Positions 43,601 through 58,600 of a DNA stretch of 64,000 bases are shown here, piece by piece (position 1 is the first letter of the stretch; each line of letters begins with the position of its first letter). A model generated the notes under the pieces. It was given only the letters and a program-made list of their open reading frames with translations. It did not search any database and had not been told where the DNA came from. Origin of the DNA: Cyclina sinensis (lineage: Eukaryota > Mollusca > Bivalvia > Venerida > Veneridae). A program made the translations under genes and the position numbers. The DNA lies in contig JAAONU010000019.1 of assembly GCA_012932295.1 (NCBI GenBank), positions 22,577,908 through 22,641,907 of the forward strand. Direction: 5' to 3'.

Positions 43601-46600
43601 GGTACAGGCTGAGTTGCCTCCCCGTTAGACTGCCCTAACCTTAACTGTATCAACTTCTTGTCAATTGTCAACACTTTACGATCTTTTCCTGAAATCACAA
43701 ATATCATGTGATCACCAGGTAAAAAATAGCGTTGCAAAAAGACGTCAATTATAAACATTCAGAACAATAATTTTTGGGTTGTATTAAAAATTTCAAAAGA
43801 CCACAGCACTGTGACTTTTTTTTTTTAATGTAAGATTTTGGAACCTTTCAGTGTCACTTTGTGACATACTGTTTACATAAAAATGTTTTCTGTAATTGAT
43901 CTACTGACCACTACTTTCAATCTTCAACATGATAATTAAATTCATACAGCCTTCTTGACATCACTAATGATGATGATGATGTTGATGATGAAAGCAAGAA
44001 CACAGCAAAATCTTTGTTTCTTTTCAAATACAGCATTCATTTTTCAATCAATTTATGGTTGCAAATATAGACAATTGGGAAATATAAAATACAAGCTCTA
44101 TTTTATGTTAACAATAATACACAAGCTCCGTTTAAAAGTACATGTTGATCTATGTTATCCCACCACAAGACACTAGACACAAAAGCAGCAACATACGTAA
44201 GTAAGTGTTGATGTAATGATTACTATAACTCTGTATGTACATTTATAATCTCCATTGGTCTTATATACATTTATGAAACAGAAACTAACAGTACCTGCTA
44301 TCACAATGATGAGGCTGAGCTGTGGTATGAATTTCAGTTGGTATACACTCTCAAACTGGTTAAGTTTGGTGAGGACTGGAGGATCCCTGTAAACATTGAC
44401 AGCATACAGCCCCTCATCAGCTCCAAGCAACGTTAGCTGTATAACAGAAAAATAGATTACATATATGCTTTCAAAGAAAATCTGATCATCCAAGAGACTT
44501 TGATAAAGCTCTGTATAACATTTCATGAATTAATACCTCTTCTTGTTAGACTGATATAGCGCGTTTTTTTATTACACATCAAAATGCAAAACTTACCATT
44601 CACTATCAATGATTTTGAATGAAAACATCTTCATTCAAAAAGTGTTTTGTAAATTAAACTCCTCTTCAATTAGATTTGGTTTTTGTTTGGTTTGGTTTTA
44701 TTGGGGTTTAATGCCAGTTTTAACAGCTAAGGTCATATCCATGTGGTCCATCCACTAAGCCAGTGTTCCTTGGTATCCAAGGTTTACTAACCAATTTCTT
44801 TTCAAGTGACTGACTACGTCCTCACTTGCTTCAGAGGTGAGGGACAAATGACCTATAAACACATCGTCTGAGATCAATTATCATGGAGAAATTTTGCAGG
44901 CCCTGATGTGGATCGAACTGTGATTCTCATGATTGACAATCCAATGCTCTACTGATTGAGCTAGCCAGGCTGGACACGTATCTGATTTACATTGTATTAT
45001 AACAGTAAGATGCACTGTATTTCTTATTGTAGAAAAAAAAAAAACCAAATTTATACCTGTTTACTAAGAAGGAGAGAACAGTTCAGCTCCAATCTCTTGT
45101 CACCTGTCAACTCTAGTAGACTTGATACCTGCATCTTCTGTAAACAGAGAATTTACAGACTAATAAACACAGACTTACATATGTAACACTAACATTTCTG
45201 CACACATGCTTTAAAGATTAATGGACTACAAACATGCTTTAAAGATTAACAGACCACCAGTATGCTGTAAAGGTTAATGGACCACCAGTATGCTGTAAAG
45301 ATAAATCATGGACCACCAGTATACTGTAAAGATTAATGGACCACCAGTATGCTGTAAAGATTAATGGATCACCAGTATGCTGTAAAGATTAATGGACCAC
45401 CAGTATGCTGTAAAGGTTAATGGACCACCAGTATGCTGTAAAGATTAATGGACCACCAGTTTGCTGTAAAGATTAATGGACCACCAGTTTGCTGTAAAGA
45501 TAAATGGACCACCAGTGTACTGTAAAGATTAATGAACCACCAGTATGCTGTAAAGATTAATGGATCACCAGTGTACTGTAAAGATTAATGAACCACCAGT
45601 ATGCTGTAAAGATTAATGGATCACCAGTGTACTGTAAAGATTAATGAACCACCAGTATGCTGTAAAGATTAATGGACCACCAGTATGCTGTAAAGATTAA
45701 TGGACCACCAGTATACTGTAAAGATTAATGGACCACCAGTGTACTGTAAAGATAAATGGACCACCAGTATACTGTAAAGATAAATGGACTATCAGGTTTA
45801 GATGCAATTATTTCAACATTGAGACTATTTACTGTGAATATGAGAGTCAGAAATTTCATGTTTCAAAATACTTACTCTGCCATTGTTCTTCTGCTAACAC
45901 TTATTAATATGTTGCATATGACCATATATTAAAATGAAATTCGTCTTCAATATTCGCATGATAATTACAGAAGTTGGTTTTTCGACTCCATGAACCACAC
46001 CATTATCATGCTAGGTCTTGAACACAAATAATACATGTGAATCATAAAGTAACAAGTCTTCAATCACTTCAGTCTGCTGTATGAAAACAGATATGACAAG
46101 ATCAACTTACACTTCTCTGGACACCATCATCTTTCTGTAGGTTTCTAATGGCTGCCTCCAGACACGCAACCCACCTCTGTTTCTCTGTGAATCTTGATGC
46201 CATCAGATACAACACTCTGAAGTGTACATATATCATGAAGGCTGCTTGGTTACAAATGAATATAAATCAATAACATCAGGAATTTGTAATAAAAATACAA
46301 AATGGAAAGTCTATGTTTGTGATGTCTAAGCCTATTCTGTCTTCCTTTTCTGTCAGAAAAACCAGTTTCTTGTATCTTTCTGCTAAGTTTTTTTTATCAC
46401 CTGAAGAAGAGCCTTTAAGATAAGGTGACTAAGTACGAAGAAGTCTTGAATATTTGTATTCAAATAATATGTTTTGCAGTATAAACAGATTTACAGGATT
46501 TGCTATTCAAATGAGAGTGTGTAGTTGTATACTTCAGTTACTTTATTTCTAACTGTATGAAAACAGATATACCTTCCTGGCCAGCATGTGGTGAGTGGTT

Positions 46601-49600
46601 CATGTTCTAGACGGAACACAAATGGCAGGTCAGTGGAAGCTGTGCTGGGCAGTTCTGCGGCACTCACCGCACTGTGAATGTTTACATCTGTTTCTGGGGG
46701 ATTCAAGTCAAATGTGTCCACCGGGTTGGCATCGTAGTCTGTGTTAAACATTAACAGGATGTTCCCCTCCATCTTACACCAACGACGCTCCCAGCCAGGC
46801 TGCTTACTGTTTCTAATTGTAGAGAGAAAGAAAAAAGAAAGAAACCATTTATCTTTTCTTCATTTCCTTTAATATTTGTTTTATCTAGGTCTATGTATAT
46901 GTACGGTGAAGGAGCTGAAAATTCATACTGTTATAGTATTTTTATTCCAGCTAAAATGATATCAATCATAAAAGGATGGTATTCTCAAATCACTTAAGCC
47001 AGGTTTCCACCAGAACACTTTTAAAAGTTGGGGAGAGGCTTTGATTCACGTGACATTGTTCACTTTCTATATACAGTCTGAACACTAGCAAGTAAATGGC
47101 AAGACAGCAAATTCTGATGTACTATAAGAACATTGTTCATTCCTTTCTGTTTCAGCACTTTTTGCCATGAAACAAATTTAGGTACCATGAAAAATGTATT
47201 TCTGCAAAAAAAGCTGTCAGTTTGGAGAATAATGTTTCAACTAAATTATCAAAAATTAAGGATTTCTCAATAGTCTGTAACTGAAACTGACTGAATTATA
47301 CCATTTATCTAGGGATAGTTGTTTTCACGTAATAAATAATTGCAATAATCTTAGAGTAATAGCAATTTACAGAGACAGATAGGGCAATTTACAGAGACAG
47401 ATAGGGCAATTTACAGAGACAAGTAGGGCAATTTACAGAGACAGATAGGGCAATTTACAGAGACAGATAGGGTCTACTCACTTTTTAGGAACTTTTAACC
47501 ACCCCTTTAATCTGAATATATCATCATCTTCATTATCAATGATGCATGGAGAATTTTTCCCATCTTTTGGAGCCGGTGATGATTTCTCCATGATAGACGT
47601 AAAGTGACGGACATACTCTGTAGGAAGACCACAGGTTTCCTGTACTGAATTGACACACTTTGGGTGACATACCATAGAACATTCTGAAATGGAAAATGTT
47701 TGCTGTTAACTTCCTGGTGATGTAAATTTAGCATTACAATGAAAAGAAGAATCTAAGAGCAATTTTTAGTACTTGAATATTAACAAAGAATGGAAGTTGC
47801 AATTTACATGCCTATAAAATGTAAAATCATGCCTATTCAAAATATGTTCATTAGAAAATTCAAAAAGTTAGGATATTGGGTAAAATGTTATTTAACATTA
47901 AATAGCAAAATTTTAAACTGAGGAGGCAAGGAAGAAAATTTAACAATTTCAGCCAAAAAACTTAAGACTATGAAAGTACAGAGTGAAATATTAACACAGA
48001 CCTTGACATTTGGCTGCCTGTTTCACAAATGGCACACTGCCAAGACAAACACTACATTTGGTTGCACGAGTGTTCAGACCATTCACAAATCTATGAGGGA
48101 TCTTGTGGTGCATCCTCTGAGGCGTAGGGGCTGGAGGGGCCAACATGTGTGATGTCTTCTTCACACTAGGGGTCAGAAGGGCATTGGCAGGGTTACCCTG
48201 ACTGGAAGGGGATTGTATAAGGACCTGTACAGCAGCTTTGATATTTGGGGTCATACTTGATGGCTCAGCTATCATCTTCTCTCTAAGGGCTCCCTTCACC
48301 TTGAGCACTGTAAGAGAACTTTATAGTTAAACTGTGTAAAAAGGAGAAATGAACCAAAAAATTGAATGGCATTAAACTCAAAGGTCATACTTGTACATAT
48401 GTAACTTAACATACATGTACATTGTAGAACCTATCACACCTGGTTTTCTGAAGCCAATTTCAGTCAAATAAGATTGATAATCACTTTGCTATTTTGATTC
48501 TATCCAATTTTTTTCCACATCTTCTAAGACGCAAGTAGGATATTTTTTCATTCTGACTGAGATAATATTGATGTTTCTGCATGAAATGGCAACAAACCTA
48601 GTTAAACACCCACTGTATGTTATCCTATCACAAAAGATTACTTAATCAACAGAAACAGCCACTAGCAAAAACCAATCAATGGTTTCAGGTTTAGTTTATG
48701 GAAGTTTTTTTTGTTTTGTTTTTAAAAAAAACAAAAACAGGGTTCTACATTGTTCTTTTTTTTCATTTAAAGGTGACTTTTATCCAGATGTGGTCTTTCA
48801 ACACATTTTTTGCTTCACTATAAAACAACTTACATTCATTGGCCTGTGTGAAGTTTTCATTCCTCAGTCTATCCAGTTGTTCCTGAAGCTGTTTGTTCTT
48901 CTTACATTCCTGGTCCAAGGCACCGTGAAGGTCAGTCATGATGGGCAGGTTTGGCATCCCATCTTTACCCTTGCCAAAAAACTTTCCTCCCTGAAACAGC
49001 AGGTTTGTCACAAGTACTACTTATAGTCTATACTAAATATAGTCATCGTTAAAAACAGTAGCATACCTTATAACAACAAGAGCTATCAGTGATCACATGT
49101 GTCGATTGATGATTGCCAATTAAGCAGTTGTATTGAAGGGTGATTGGACAGTTTGTCGGCCAAAACGCCTTTTTTATTCAAGGGCCGTAACTCAGCCAAA
49201 AATTATTCAACCAAGTTGAAGTTCTGATCAATCCTATAACATTTCATTCAAATTGCATTAGTAGTATAAGAGAAGTCCGGACAAACTTTAAAAATAAAAA
49301 TCATTAAAGGGCCATAACTCTGATAAAAATCATTGAACTGGAAAATGCCAAAGACATGCACAACTAGACTTGGTACTGATTATACCTGTAAAGTTTGGAT
49401 GAAACTGCACCAGTGGTTTTTGAGGAGTAGTCGGGACAAGTTTTGTGATGGATGGACAGACGGACAGATGGACAGACAGACAGACAGACAACGGAGAAGT
49501 GAACGCTATATGTCACAGCTACTTTGTAGCAGGCAACACAAAAAGTAAATCAAGTGATTTTGAAATGGAAATGGAAGTCTTACACCTTTCAGTTCCTAAA

Positions 49601-52600
49601 CTTCCTAACTAATTCCATGAGCAATGTGTGATTGTTCATTTTCATAAATTAAAATCTCAAAAGCTAAATATGACAAAAATTTCATGTAACAGAAATATCA
49701 ATCAAGCCTTAATGTAAAAGAAAAGTCTGTCTTTAATGTATTTTGCATTATTTTCTGAAACACACTAAGACTATACTACTGAAGTGATATTCTACTGTGC
49801 TAACTGAAAACATCACTAGGACAATACTTCTAGTCTTGTTTAGAGATGAAAGCAGAGTTTGTGTGAGCAAATTTACTTCTGGTAATATAAGGAACATGAA
49901 ATCTTAAATCATAGAAAGCCAGGTAGATATAGAGTGAATTGTGCTTCCACCAATTATACATGTACTGTTTGTATATCATATGGGATTGCATATATGGGAG
50001 TATACAATAAATACATCTATATACCAATTACCTTTGGTTATCTTGAATACATGTATATTTAAATTATCAAGCCTTATAACATAGCTGTTGTTAAAGTTTT
50101 CTTTCTCTGAGTACCAATTTCATGATTATAATCTACTATGTACCAGAATGATTTGACTCGATGCATTACGTTTACACAGTAATGCTAAATTAACAGCCTG
50201 TACCTCACTTACTCTAAAAATAAACCTAAGGGTCCCTGACAAGCTGACACAGAGCAAAATATAGCCTTCTACTTCTACTAAACCATAAGCTCAAAAAAGA
50301 TCTTTGTTAGTTTTAACGTAAGCTACACAGTAAAGCATTTTGGCATGATAACTACCCTGTGCATTGTTTGAATCTTTTTACTGCAGAATTATACTGTCTT
50401 GACAGAGTTTAATAAAGAAAGTTATGAAAAATTAATACCACATTTATTGTAATGAATAGCACAAAACTTCTGCACTGTTTTCATTAATTAGTGCAAGACA
50501 ATACCATCTTGTCAAAAAAACAATAACCACTGACCATTCAAGAATTATCCTCTGTTTCACTATATAAACTTGACATCTGATCACAGACATAGCATCTACT
50601 TATCAGGTAAACATAGAATATATTCATGAATAACAAAAGCAAAGCCATCCTACACCCTTACAATGTATGCAATCTTACCCGAACACTTCCGTCTTTAACT
50701 GGTGTCTTAAATTACAAATTAATGTTAAAATATTACAACATAAATAACTGAGTCGCATTTAACAATAATACTGTTACAATTTTCTGTTCAAACTGAAGTT
50801 TTAAAAACCTGTGATTTAGAAAAAGGCTCTCAGTTTAAATGCAGCTCTGAACTTTTGCGTTTTCACATTGTTACAGATGTATCATTGCTCAACAAGATAT
50901 CTTACTATATTGAATTTTTCAAAATTTATCCACATAAGATTTATTTGACCATTCTGATATACATAACATGTTAAGAAAAAAGGTTCAAGTGAATTTTAGT
51001 AAAAAGAAAATAAAAATCTCCATTTTTTATTTTTGTTCTTATCAAAAATCTTATAAGTCAACTGACTTTTATGCCATAAGATGTAAGACGCATCTGAGAA
51101 AAAGAAAATAAAGCAGCAGACTGGTCAAGCCTTATCACAATTCAAACTGTTACAGCACTCTAGAGGTCTTACCTTTTTCTTCTTGTTCATACTGTCCTGC
51201 CAAAGATCTTGTAGGTAATCTATCAACTTCATCTGCTGCCCTATAGTGCTCTCAAACCTGTACTTCTCCAAGAAATGAAGCCCCTACGAGAAAAAAAAAC
51301 CTATCCATTTTGTGAATGATGTAAATTAGCTTTGGTTAAAAAGCTGATTAAAAAAGCACATTGCATGGTAGTTCAGACTCTTCAGAAAGTATTCAGTTCT
51401 ACGAGTTGTGCATTTTTAACACTAAAGCATCATGCTGGTAAAATATGGCAAAGTTATACATGTATATATATGGCCGCTTGACATTATTTCTGGAGACCAG
51501 ACTGTCAAGTCTGAACCTTGACAATTTCTTAAATTTCCTAAGGAATTCAGACCACTCAAGCAAATACCATCTCAATGTTTTCAATAATCTTGCTATGTAT
51601 TATTACAATAGCTCACATATGAAACCAAGACTATAGTGCATGTACAAGAAATTTTCTCTTAGTGAGTTTGTGAGAAAAATGGAGTCTAAATTCAACATTA
51701 GTTCCTTCAGACCAGTACTTTTTCAATAATGGGAATATCAAACAGTACCCTAAGAGGTAACACTTTAATGATGTACTTAAGTACAAAAACTTTATCCATA
51801 AACACCTTTATTCTATAAGTCACAAATGCTCACCTGACTTCCTTCTTGAACAGCACTAGAAAGGAAAACCTTGATCTGTTAGACTAAACATTATGCCACC
51901 TACCTGTAATGTTTCTGTGAAGTTCTCTAGATCTATCTTCTCTCCAAATATTATCTCTAGTTTGTCCACTGCCTCCTCTAGATTCTGTCGAAGTTTGATA
52001 TTTTTGGTCTTTGTCTCTTGATTCTCTGTCAAAATCTTGCTGATCTGCATGGAAAAGTGTGAAAAATGTACATGCTATTGAGTCAGGGATGATACTGAAA
52101 ATACAATGGCAGGTATGGCCAGCTAAAAAAATACACAGATAAAACTACAACCAGTTAGTCTAAAAAACAAAAAACAAAAAAAACATTATTGTGTCTGATT
52201 CTTATCTTAATATTTATATTCAGTTATATCTTTTTTGTAAAACATAAGAAATAGAAATTTATGACAAGTGTTGAGTCACCCTGCTGACACCTTCATTTGC
52301 ATACAAAAGTCTGTTTTATTAACACTCTTGATTGATTTACCTTTGCTGATAAAAATTTATATAAGATAGCTCATGAAATTCCTATAACAAAATGACAATG
52401 CTAACTTATGACCTTAATTTTCCTACCACTGCTGGTACCAAACACGAGGTTAGTTCTCATAAAGAAACTCTATGAATAACAGATGACACAAATTTTACAT
52501 GTCTATCTAGGGAATATAAAAAAAAAGAAATGTAATGACAAACTTACCTCTTCCTTAAGCCTTCTCTTTTCCTCATTATCTGTCTCAATAATAGTTTTTT

Positions 52601-55600
52601 GTTGCTCCAGAATCATCTGTAGCTTTGAATTCTGTGATTCCAAATCTTTTACCTGAAATCATTAATTTTATCATCATGATATATATATATAACTTGTTTA
52701 TTACACATAGATCAATAAACAAGTTCTTACAACAATAAATGCATCATGGTTTCAACCAGCAGTCACACTCATAGTGTGGCATATAAAAAGTCATCAGCAA
52801 CTCTTACCCCTGGTGGGATTCGGACCAGCAAACTTGGTAGCCTGGATTTTCTACACCTTTACCACTGCACCATCATAAGTCACACCATCCATCACGAAAT
52901 ATCTTTCTCTGGTTAACAGCCAACATTTTTGTCCTAAATTTTCAGCAGTTAGGCGTCTTTTACACTGCATCGTTAAATAACATTTCTACCTCTGAATTCA
53001 CTACTTATAACACTGTCAAACATAAAATCTTACCCTTGTTTCATTTCTCTGCATATCTTTCCGTAACTGTGAAATTTGTTTGTTCAGGGTATCAAGATCG
53101 GCCTTGTGTTTGTCCTTTGCTGTCTGTAACTGTTGTTTTACAGACTGGGCAACCTCCTGGGAATTCTGCCTGTAATATGTACATCGACACATATATGTTA
53201 AACCTAAGTAACACTACAAAAAGTCACTGAGGTTAATATCCCCATTTTCGCATTCTCCGATACCAGCAATTTGAACTGAAAACAAAATTGTGTGTCTTTA
53301 TTTTACTTCTTTGTTAAAACTGAAACTGAACAATTTTTTTCATCACATACAATCTATTTTTTAAGAAATGACACAAACTTGATAAACTTACAGTACTGTA
53401 AACACAAAGACATTTTTAAGTTGTGAAAAACAGTTACACACTGTCACAATGTTTCTTTTCACAAACTAACAAATAATCTTATAACACACCTAAACTGTTT
53501 CAGTACATTTAATCTTTGGTTTGCCCCTTCAAGGTCATTCTCCCTTTCCTCTAGTGCTTTCTCATACGTCATTCGCATCTTGTTCCACTCTGACTCCCGA
53601 CTGTCTGTTTCTGACTGTATTGCCTCAAGGTCTTTGATCTGAGCCTCGAGTTCACTGCAAATGCCTCGCAACTTTTCCACTTTCTACAAATTTCAAATAA
53701 AGGATTCCACAGCTATTTGTTGTAAGTTTTCTATGTTTTCCTTTGCTCTGCCCATTTTCTTAACATTAGAGCATACTATTATACATTGTACATTTGTCGG
53801 TTTTGACTGAATTTTATCTCTATGGACCGATTTCAATGTCCAAAAGTCCTCAAAAAATTGGTCCAGATAATTCCAAAAAAAAAATCTGTCTAACTTTTCA
53901 TAAAACAGTCAAAATCTCACACCAAAACCTCAATTGATCGCTAATCCAGTACTTCACACCTATCATAAAACCATAAAACTGTCACTGTTGCCCCGGCAAT
54001 TATCGCCAATTAACTTGTAAACAAGTAAAAGTGTGCTTGATTTGCAGCCGGCCAATCGATTAAAGTTGACCGGCTCAAACTGTGAAATATAATTTCATCG
54101 AAATCAAACTCCCCGCACAGTGTCGTAAACCTATTTTCCGGTTCCTATTTGCCTGTTCAGTGTTTTATTACTGGTACTGATTTAGCGTGTAATGATTGGC
54201 TAATTAATGATTCATTAATGGCCTCTGATAATGTCCGGCTAGCTCATAAGTGTTTCTTCAAAACATTTCTCGATGTCTGGGGGTTATTTGTTCTCTAGTG
54301 TCTATGAGGTTTAATGAACAATTCACACTTGTCAGTTTTCGCTATTTTTATTAAACATGTACACAGTTATTCTATATTCCCTATAAGCTAAGTCCTATGA
54401 TGACCGTTTTTCACAATTTGATTGTTATTCTCTTTTAGATTCCTTTTTTTCTTTTTATATAAGTAATTCCACAGTTGTTTTTAATATATGTTTTGTAAGA
54501 GAGGCTAGGTTTCCAAAACGACAACCTGCTGATTTAGTGAGAAAACTCTTTCTCTGTTTTGTATAATTATGTTTTAAACAAAGCTAGGTTTCCAGAACGT
54601 GGACAACCTGCTGATCTGTTGAGAAAACCTTTTCTTTCTGAACTTATTTTCCGCCAAAAACTCCTAAAGACTCGGGCTTAGTACCACCCATTTTGTAATA
54701 AACCAAAGTCAAAATATTTAATTTTGTCCAATCGTAGGTTAAACTTTTAGCGGGATTTAAAGAAACATCCCAGTCCTAAGGAATGAATTCCATATGTAAC
54801 CAGCATTTAATTTTAATGTCTCTGATATAATTTTATAACCATTAACTCTGAACAGGCCGGAGCTGAATGAGTGCCCGAATCTGTATTTGATTAGCTGATG
54901 ATGACAGACAGGTTGCTAGAATTCTCTAGGGTGACATTAAGTACCTTGAGAGGAATAAGATTTTAACTAGCATTTTACAATTTGTAACTATAAAATTTTG
55001 TATAAGACTTAGCAAAAATATATCATTGAAAGAGGTTTAATGAACAATTCACACTTTTCAGTTTTCACTAGTTTTAATAAACATGTACACAGTTACTTTA
55101 TTTTCACAAAAACTAAGTCCTATGATGACAGTTTTCACAATTTGATTGTTATTTAGATTCCTTTTTCTTTTTATATAAATAATTCCACAGTTGTTTTAGT
55201 ATATGTTTTGTAACAAAGACTAGGTTTCCAAAATGTGGACAACCCGCTGATTTAGTGAGAAAACTCTTTCTCTGTTTTATATAATTATATTTTAAACAAA
55301 GCTAGAAAAGCATGACGTAACCAGTGCGAGGAGTTTGCATCGAAATAGGCGATAACTGTCGTCTGCTTAATTTCATTAAGAGCTTAATAGTAATTGTAGT
55401 GGCTAGCTACAACTATCATAACTCAAATTGTTCTTTGCCCTTAAATTGTTTCTATTTTTTTGTTGGTTCTCTTGGTCTCCGGGGGGAGGATATTCGAAAC
55501 ACTACCCAATATTAGAAAAAAGGAATGTTTTGAATTTTTTTCCTTATTTTTTCACTTTCAAATTTCAAAAATCGTAAATTAAACCCTTGACCTTCACTTA

Positions 55601-58600
55601 ACCAGGTGTTCATATGTTTGTATAATGCGTGTCAACGATTATCGCCAATTAACTGTGAAAAGTTTGCGGTATAGTTGATCAAAAGGGCATCCGTTTCACA
55701 GTTTGTAATTTACCTGTTTAACAGTTTATAATGTTAATTTTTCTGACTTTAACTATCTTACTTTATTGTTTTCTGTGCTTTAATCTTTCCGATCAATCGA
55801 TAATTGTCTTAATTTTTGTGAAGAAGAATAAATCGGCACGTATTAATCATGCTAGAACAAAAATCCTTATTCTGGTATTTTTATTAAGTTACAGACCTTG
55901 AACCAAAATAATTATCACCGATCTTATAAGCTAGTTGACAAAATCATAAATACCTGTGTTTCAACTTGTAGTTCATGTTCTTTCTGTGCGAGACTGTCTG
56001 ACAATAACCTCTTGGCCATTAAGTTGGCTGTTACCTCCCTCTGTCCGGCTGCTAATTTTTCCTCCAAATCCTGAAGCACAGACAGAATATTTTGTGGGTA
56101 TGAACAGTAATCTTAACAATAAATAATCAATCTTAGCATCAGAATTTTTTTAACAAACGACTTTGGAAACATTCATTTCAACAAAAAAATAAAACTATTG
56201 TGTTAAGTAAATTTCATTAATTTTCATTAATAAAAAGTTGATATAATTTTTGAAAAAGGTGGGGATGCTATTACTGAAATGTTTAACTACATGTAGGCCT
56301 ACATTAGCAAAATCAAGCTATCAGTTAAATTGTAGTTACATCTTGAAATCAAATGTTTTTATGTCCGATATTATTTGTAACTCAGCACAATGCTATATCT
56401 TCTAATTTCAAAGCAGCTGAAATGTTTTCTTTCAGAGAGCTTACTTTTACTTAAGTAAGTAAATGCATGAGGTGCATAATTCTATTTTAAAATATACAGT
56501 TGTTTTGGTTTCATATTAAAGTACTTTTAAGTAATGGATAAGTAACTGGTATGTACTTCTAACAAAAGAGTAAGTCACTTGTGCTGATGTGTAAAAATGA
56601 AGATGGAACAAACCTTGCACTTTTTCTGTAAATTTTCATTTTGAGATTTCAAACTCTGTAAATCTTGTTGCTCCTGAAATATTTAGAGACGACAACATAA
56701 AAACTAGAACTATTGCTGAATGCGATTCATACCCCCACCAATGTCCTTGACAGAAGACGCCATGGAAGGTGGTTAAGGGAATAACTTTAGTGGCACAAAT
56801 ACATATACATAAAAAGAAATTCTCTCTGGTGAAAAAAACAAACAAATTGTACAGGTAATAGTATAAATATATATTGTCAAATCATGTTCGAAACATTTAC
56901 AAATAACCTTTCATTTTCATGAATATCTGTTCTAGTTTCAGAAACATTTAAGTATTAATGGTTATATCAGAACATTTTCTAAGCCTAAAAGGGGCATAAC
57001 TTGTGTCATAATTCAATGGAATTGTAGAATTTTCGTCATCTGAGCTTGCTTGTAACCATTCATATAAATTTTAAGTTTCAAGTAAATATCTGTTCTGGTT
57101 TAAGAAATATTAGAGTAAATAAATTTAAAGACATAAAAATGGACTTAACTTTGTCAAAATACAATACAAAGTTATCCCCCCCACTTTTTTTAGTTATGAA
57201 ACTTGACCTGCATATCTTACTTGCGACACTTCGTATATATTTGAAGTTTCAAATGATTATCTGTTTTAGTTTTAGTACATGTTACACATTATTCAAGTAC
57301 ATTATTCAAGTACATGTTAAAATTTCAGAACATTTTCTAAGTCAATTTTTGACCTTCAAGTGTGGCCTTGACCTTAAGCTGGCACAAGGGTAAGATGGGT
57401 TCTGCACATTGCCCAGTTGGGGTGAACATTTGAGTCAAGTTTGAAGAAAATCCTTCCATTAGTAGTATAGAATTTATAGAGCGGACCCGACATGTCTAGT
57501 ATTGATTGTAAGTAAATTAAAAGACTTAAAAAGGGGCATAACTTTGTCAAAATGCAATACAGAGTTATGAAACTGGACCTGCATATCTTACTTGTGATAC
57601 CTCATATATCTTTTAAGTTTCAAGCAAATACCTGTGCTAGTTTCAGAATTATTCAAGTACATGTTAAAATTTCAGAACATTTTCTAAGTCAATTTTTGAC
57701 CTTCAAGTGTGGCCTTGACCTTAAGCTGGCACAAGGGTAAGATGGGTTCTGCACATTGCCCAGTTGGGGTGAACATTTGAGTCAAGTTTGAAGAAAATCC
57801 TTCCATTAGTAGTATAGAATTTATAGAGCGGACCCGACATGTCTAGTATTGATTGTAAGTAAATTAAAAGACTAAAAAAGGGGCATAACTTTGTCAAAAT
57901 GCAATACAGAGTTATGAAACTGGACCTGCATATCTTACTTGTGATACCTCATATATCTTTTAAGTTTCAAGCAAATACCTGTGCTAGTTTCAGAAATATT
58001 CAAGTACATGTTAAAATTTAAGAACATTTTCTAAGTCAATTTTGACCTTCAAGTGTGACCTTGACCTTAAGCCGGCACAAAGGTAACATGGGTTCTGCAC
58101 ATAACCTTGTTGAGTTGAACACTTGAGTAAAGTTTGAAGAAAATTTTTCCATTAGTATAGGATTTATAGAGCGGACACGACATATTGTCTAATATTTGAT
58201 TGTATGTAAATTTGAAGACTTAAAAAGGGGCATAACTTTGTCAAAATGCAATACAGAGTTATGAAACTTGACCTGCATATCCTAATTGTGACACTTCATA
58301 TATATTTTAAGTTTCAAGCAAATACGTTTTCTAGTTTCAGAAATATTAAAATACATGTAAAAATTTAAGAATATTTTCTAAGTCAATTTTTGACCTTCAA
58401 GTGTGACCTTGACCTTAAGCCGGCAAAAGGGTAACATGGGTTCTGCACATCCCCTTGTTGAGGTGAACATTTGAGTCAAGATTAAAGAAAATCTTTCAAT
58501 TAGTGTAGGACTTACAGAGCGGACACGACATAATGTCTAATATTTGATTGTTTGATATTTGACCTTCAATTGTGACCTTGACCTTGAGCTGACACATGGG

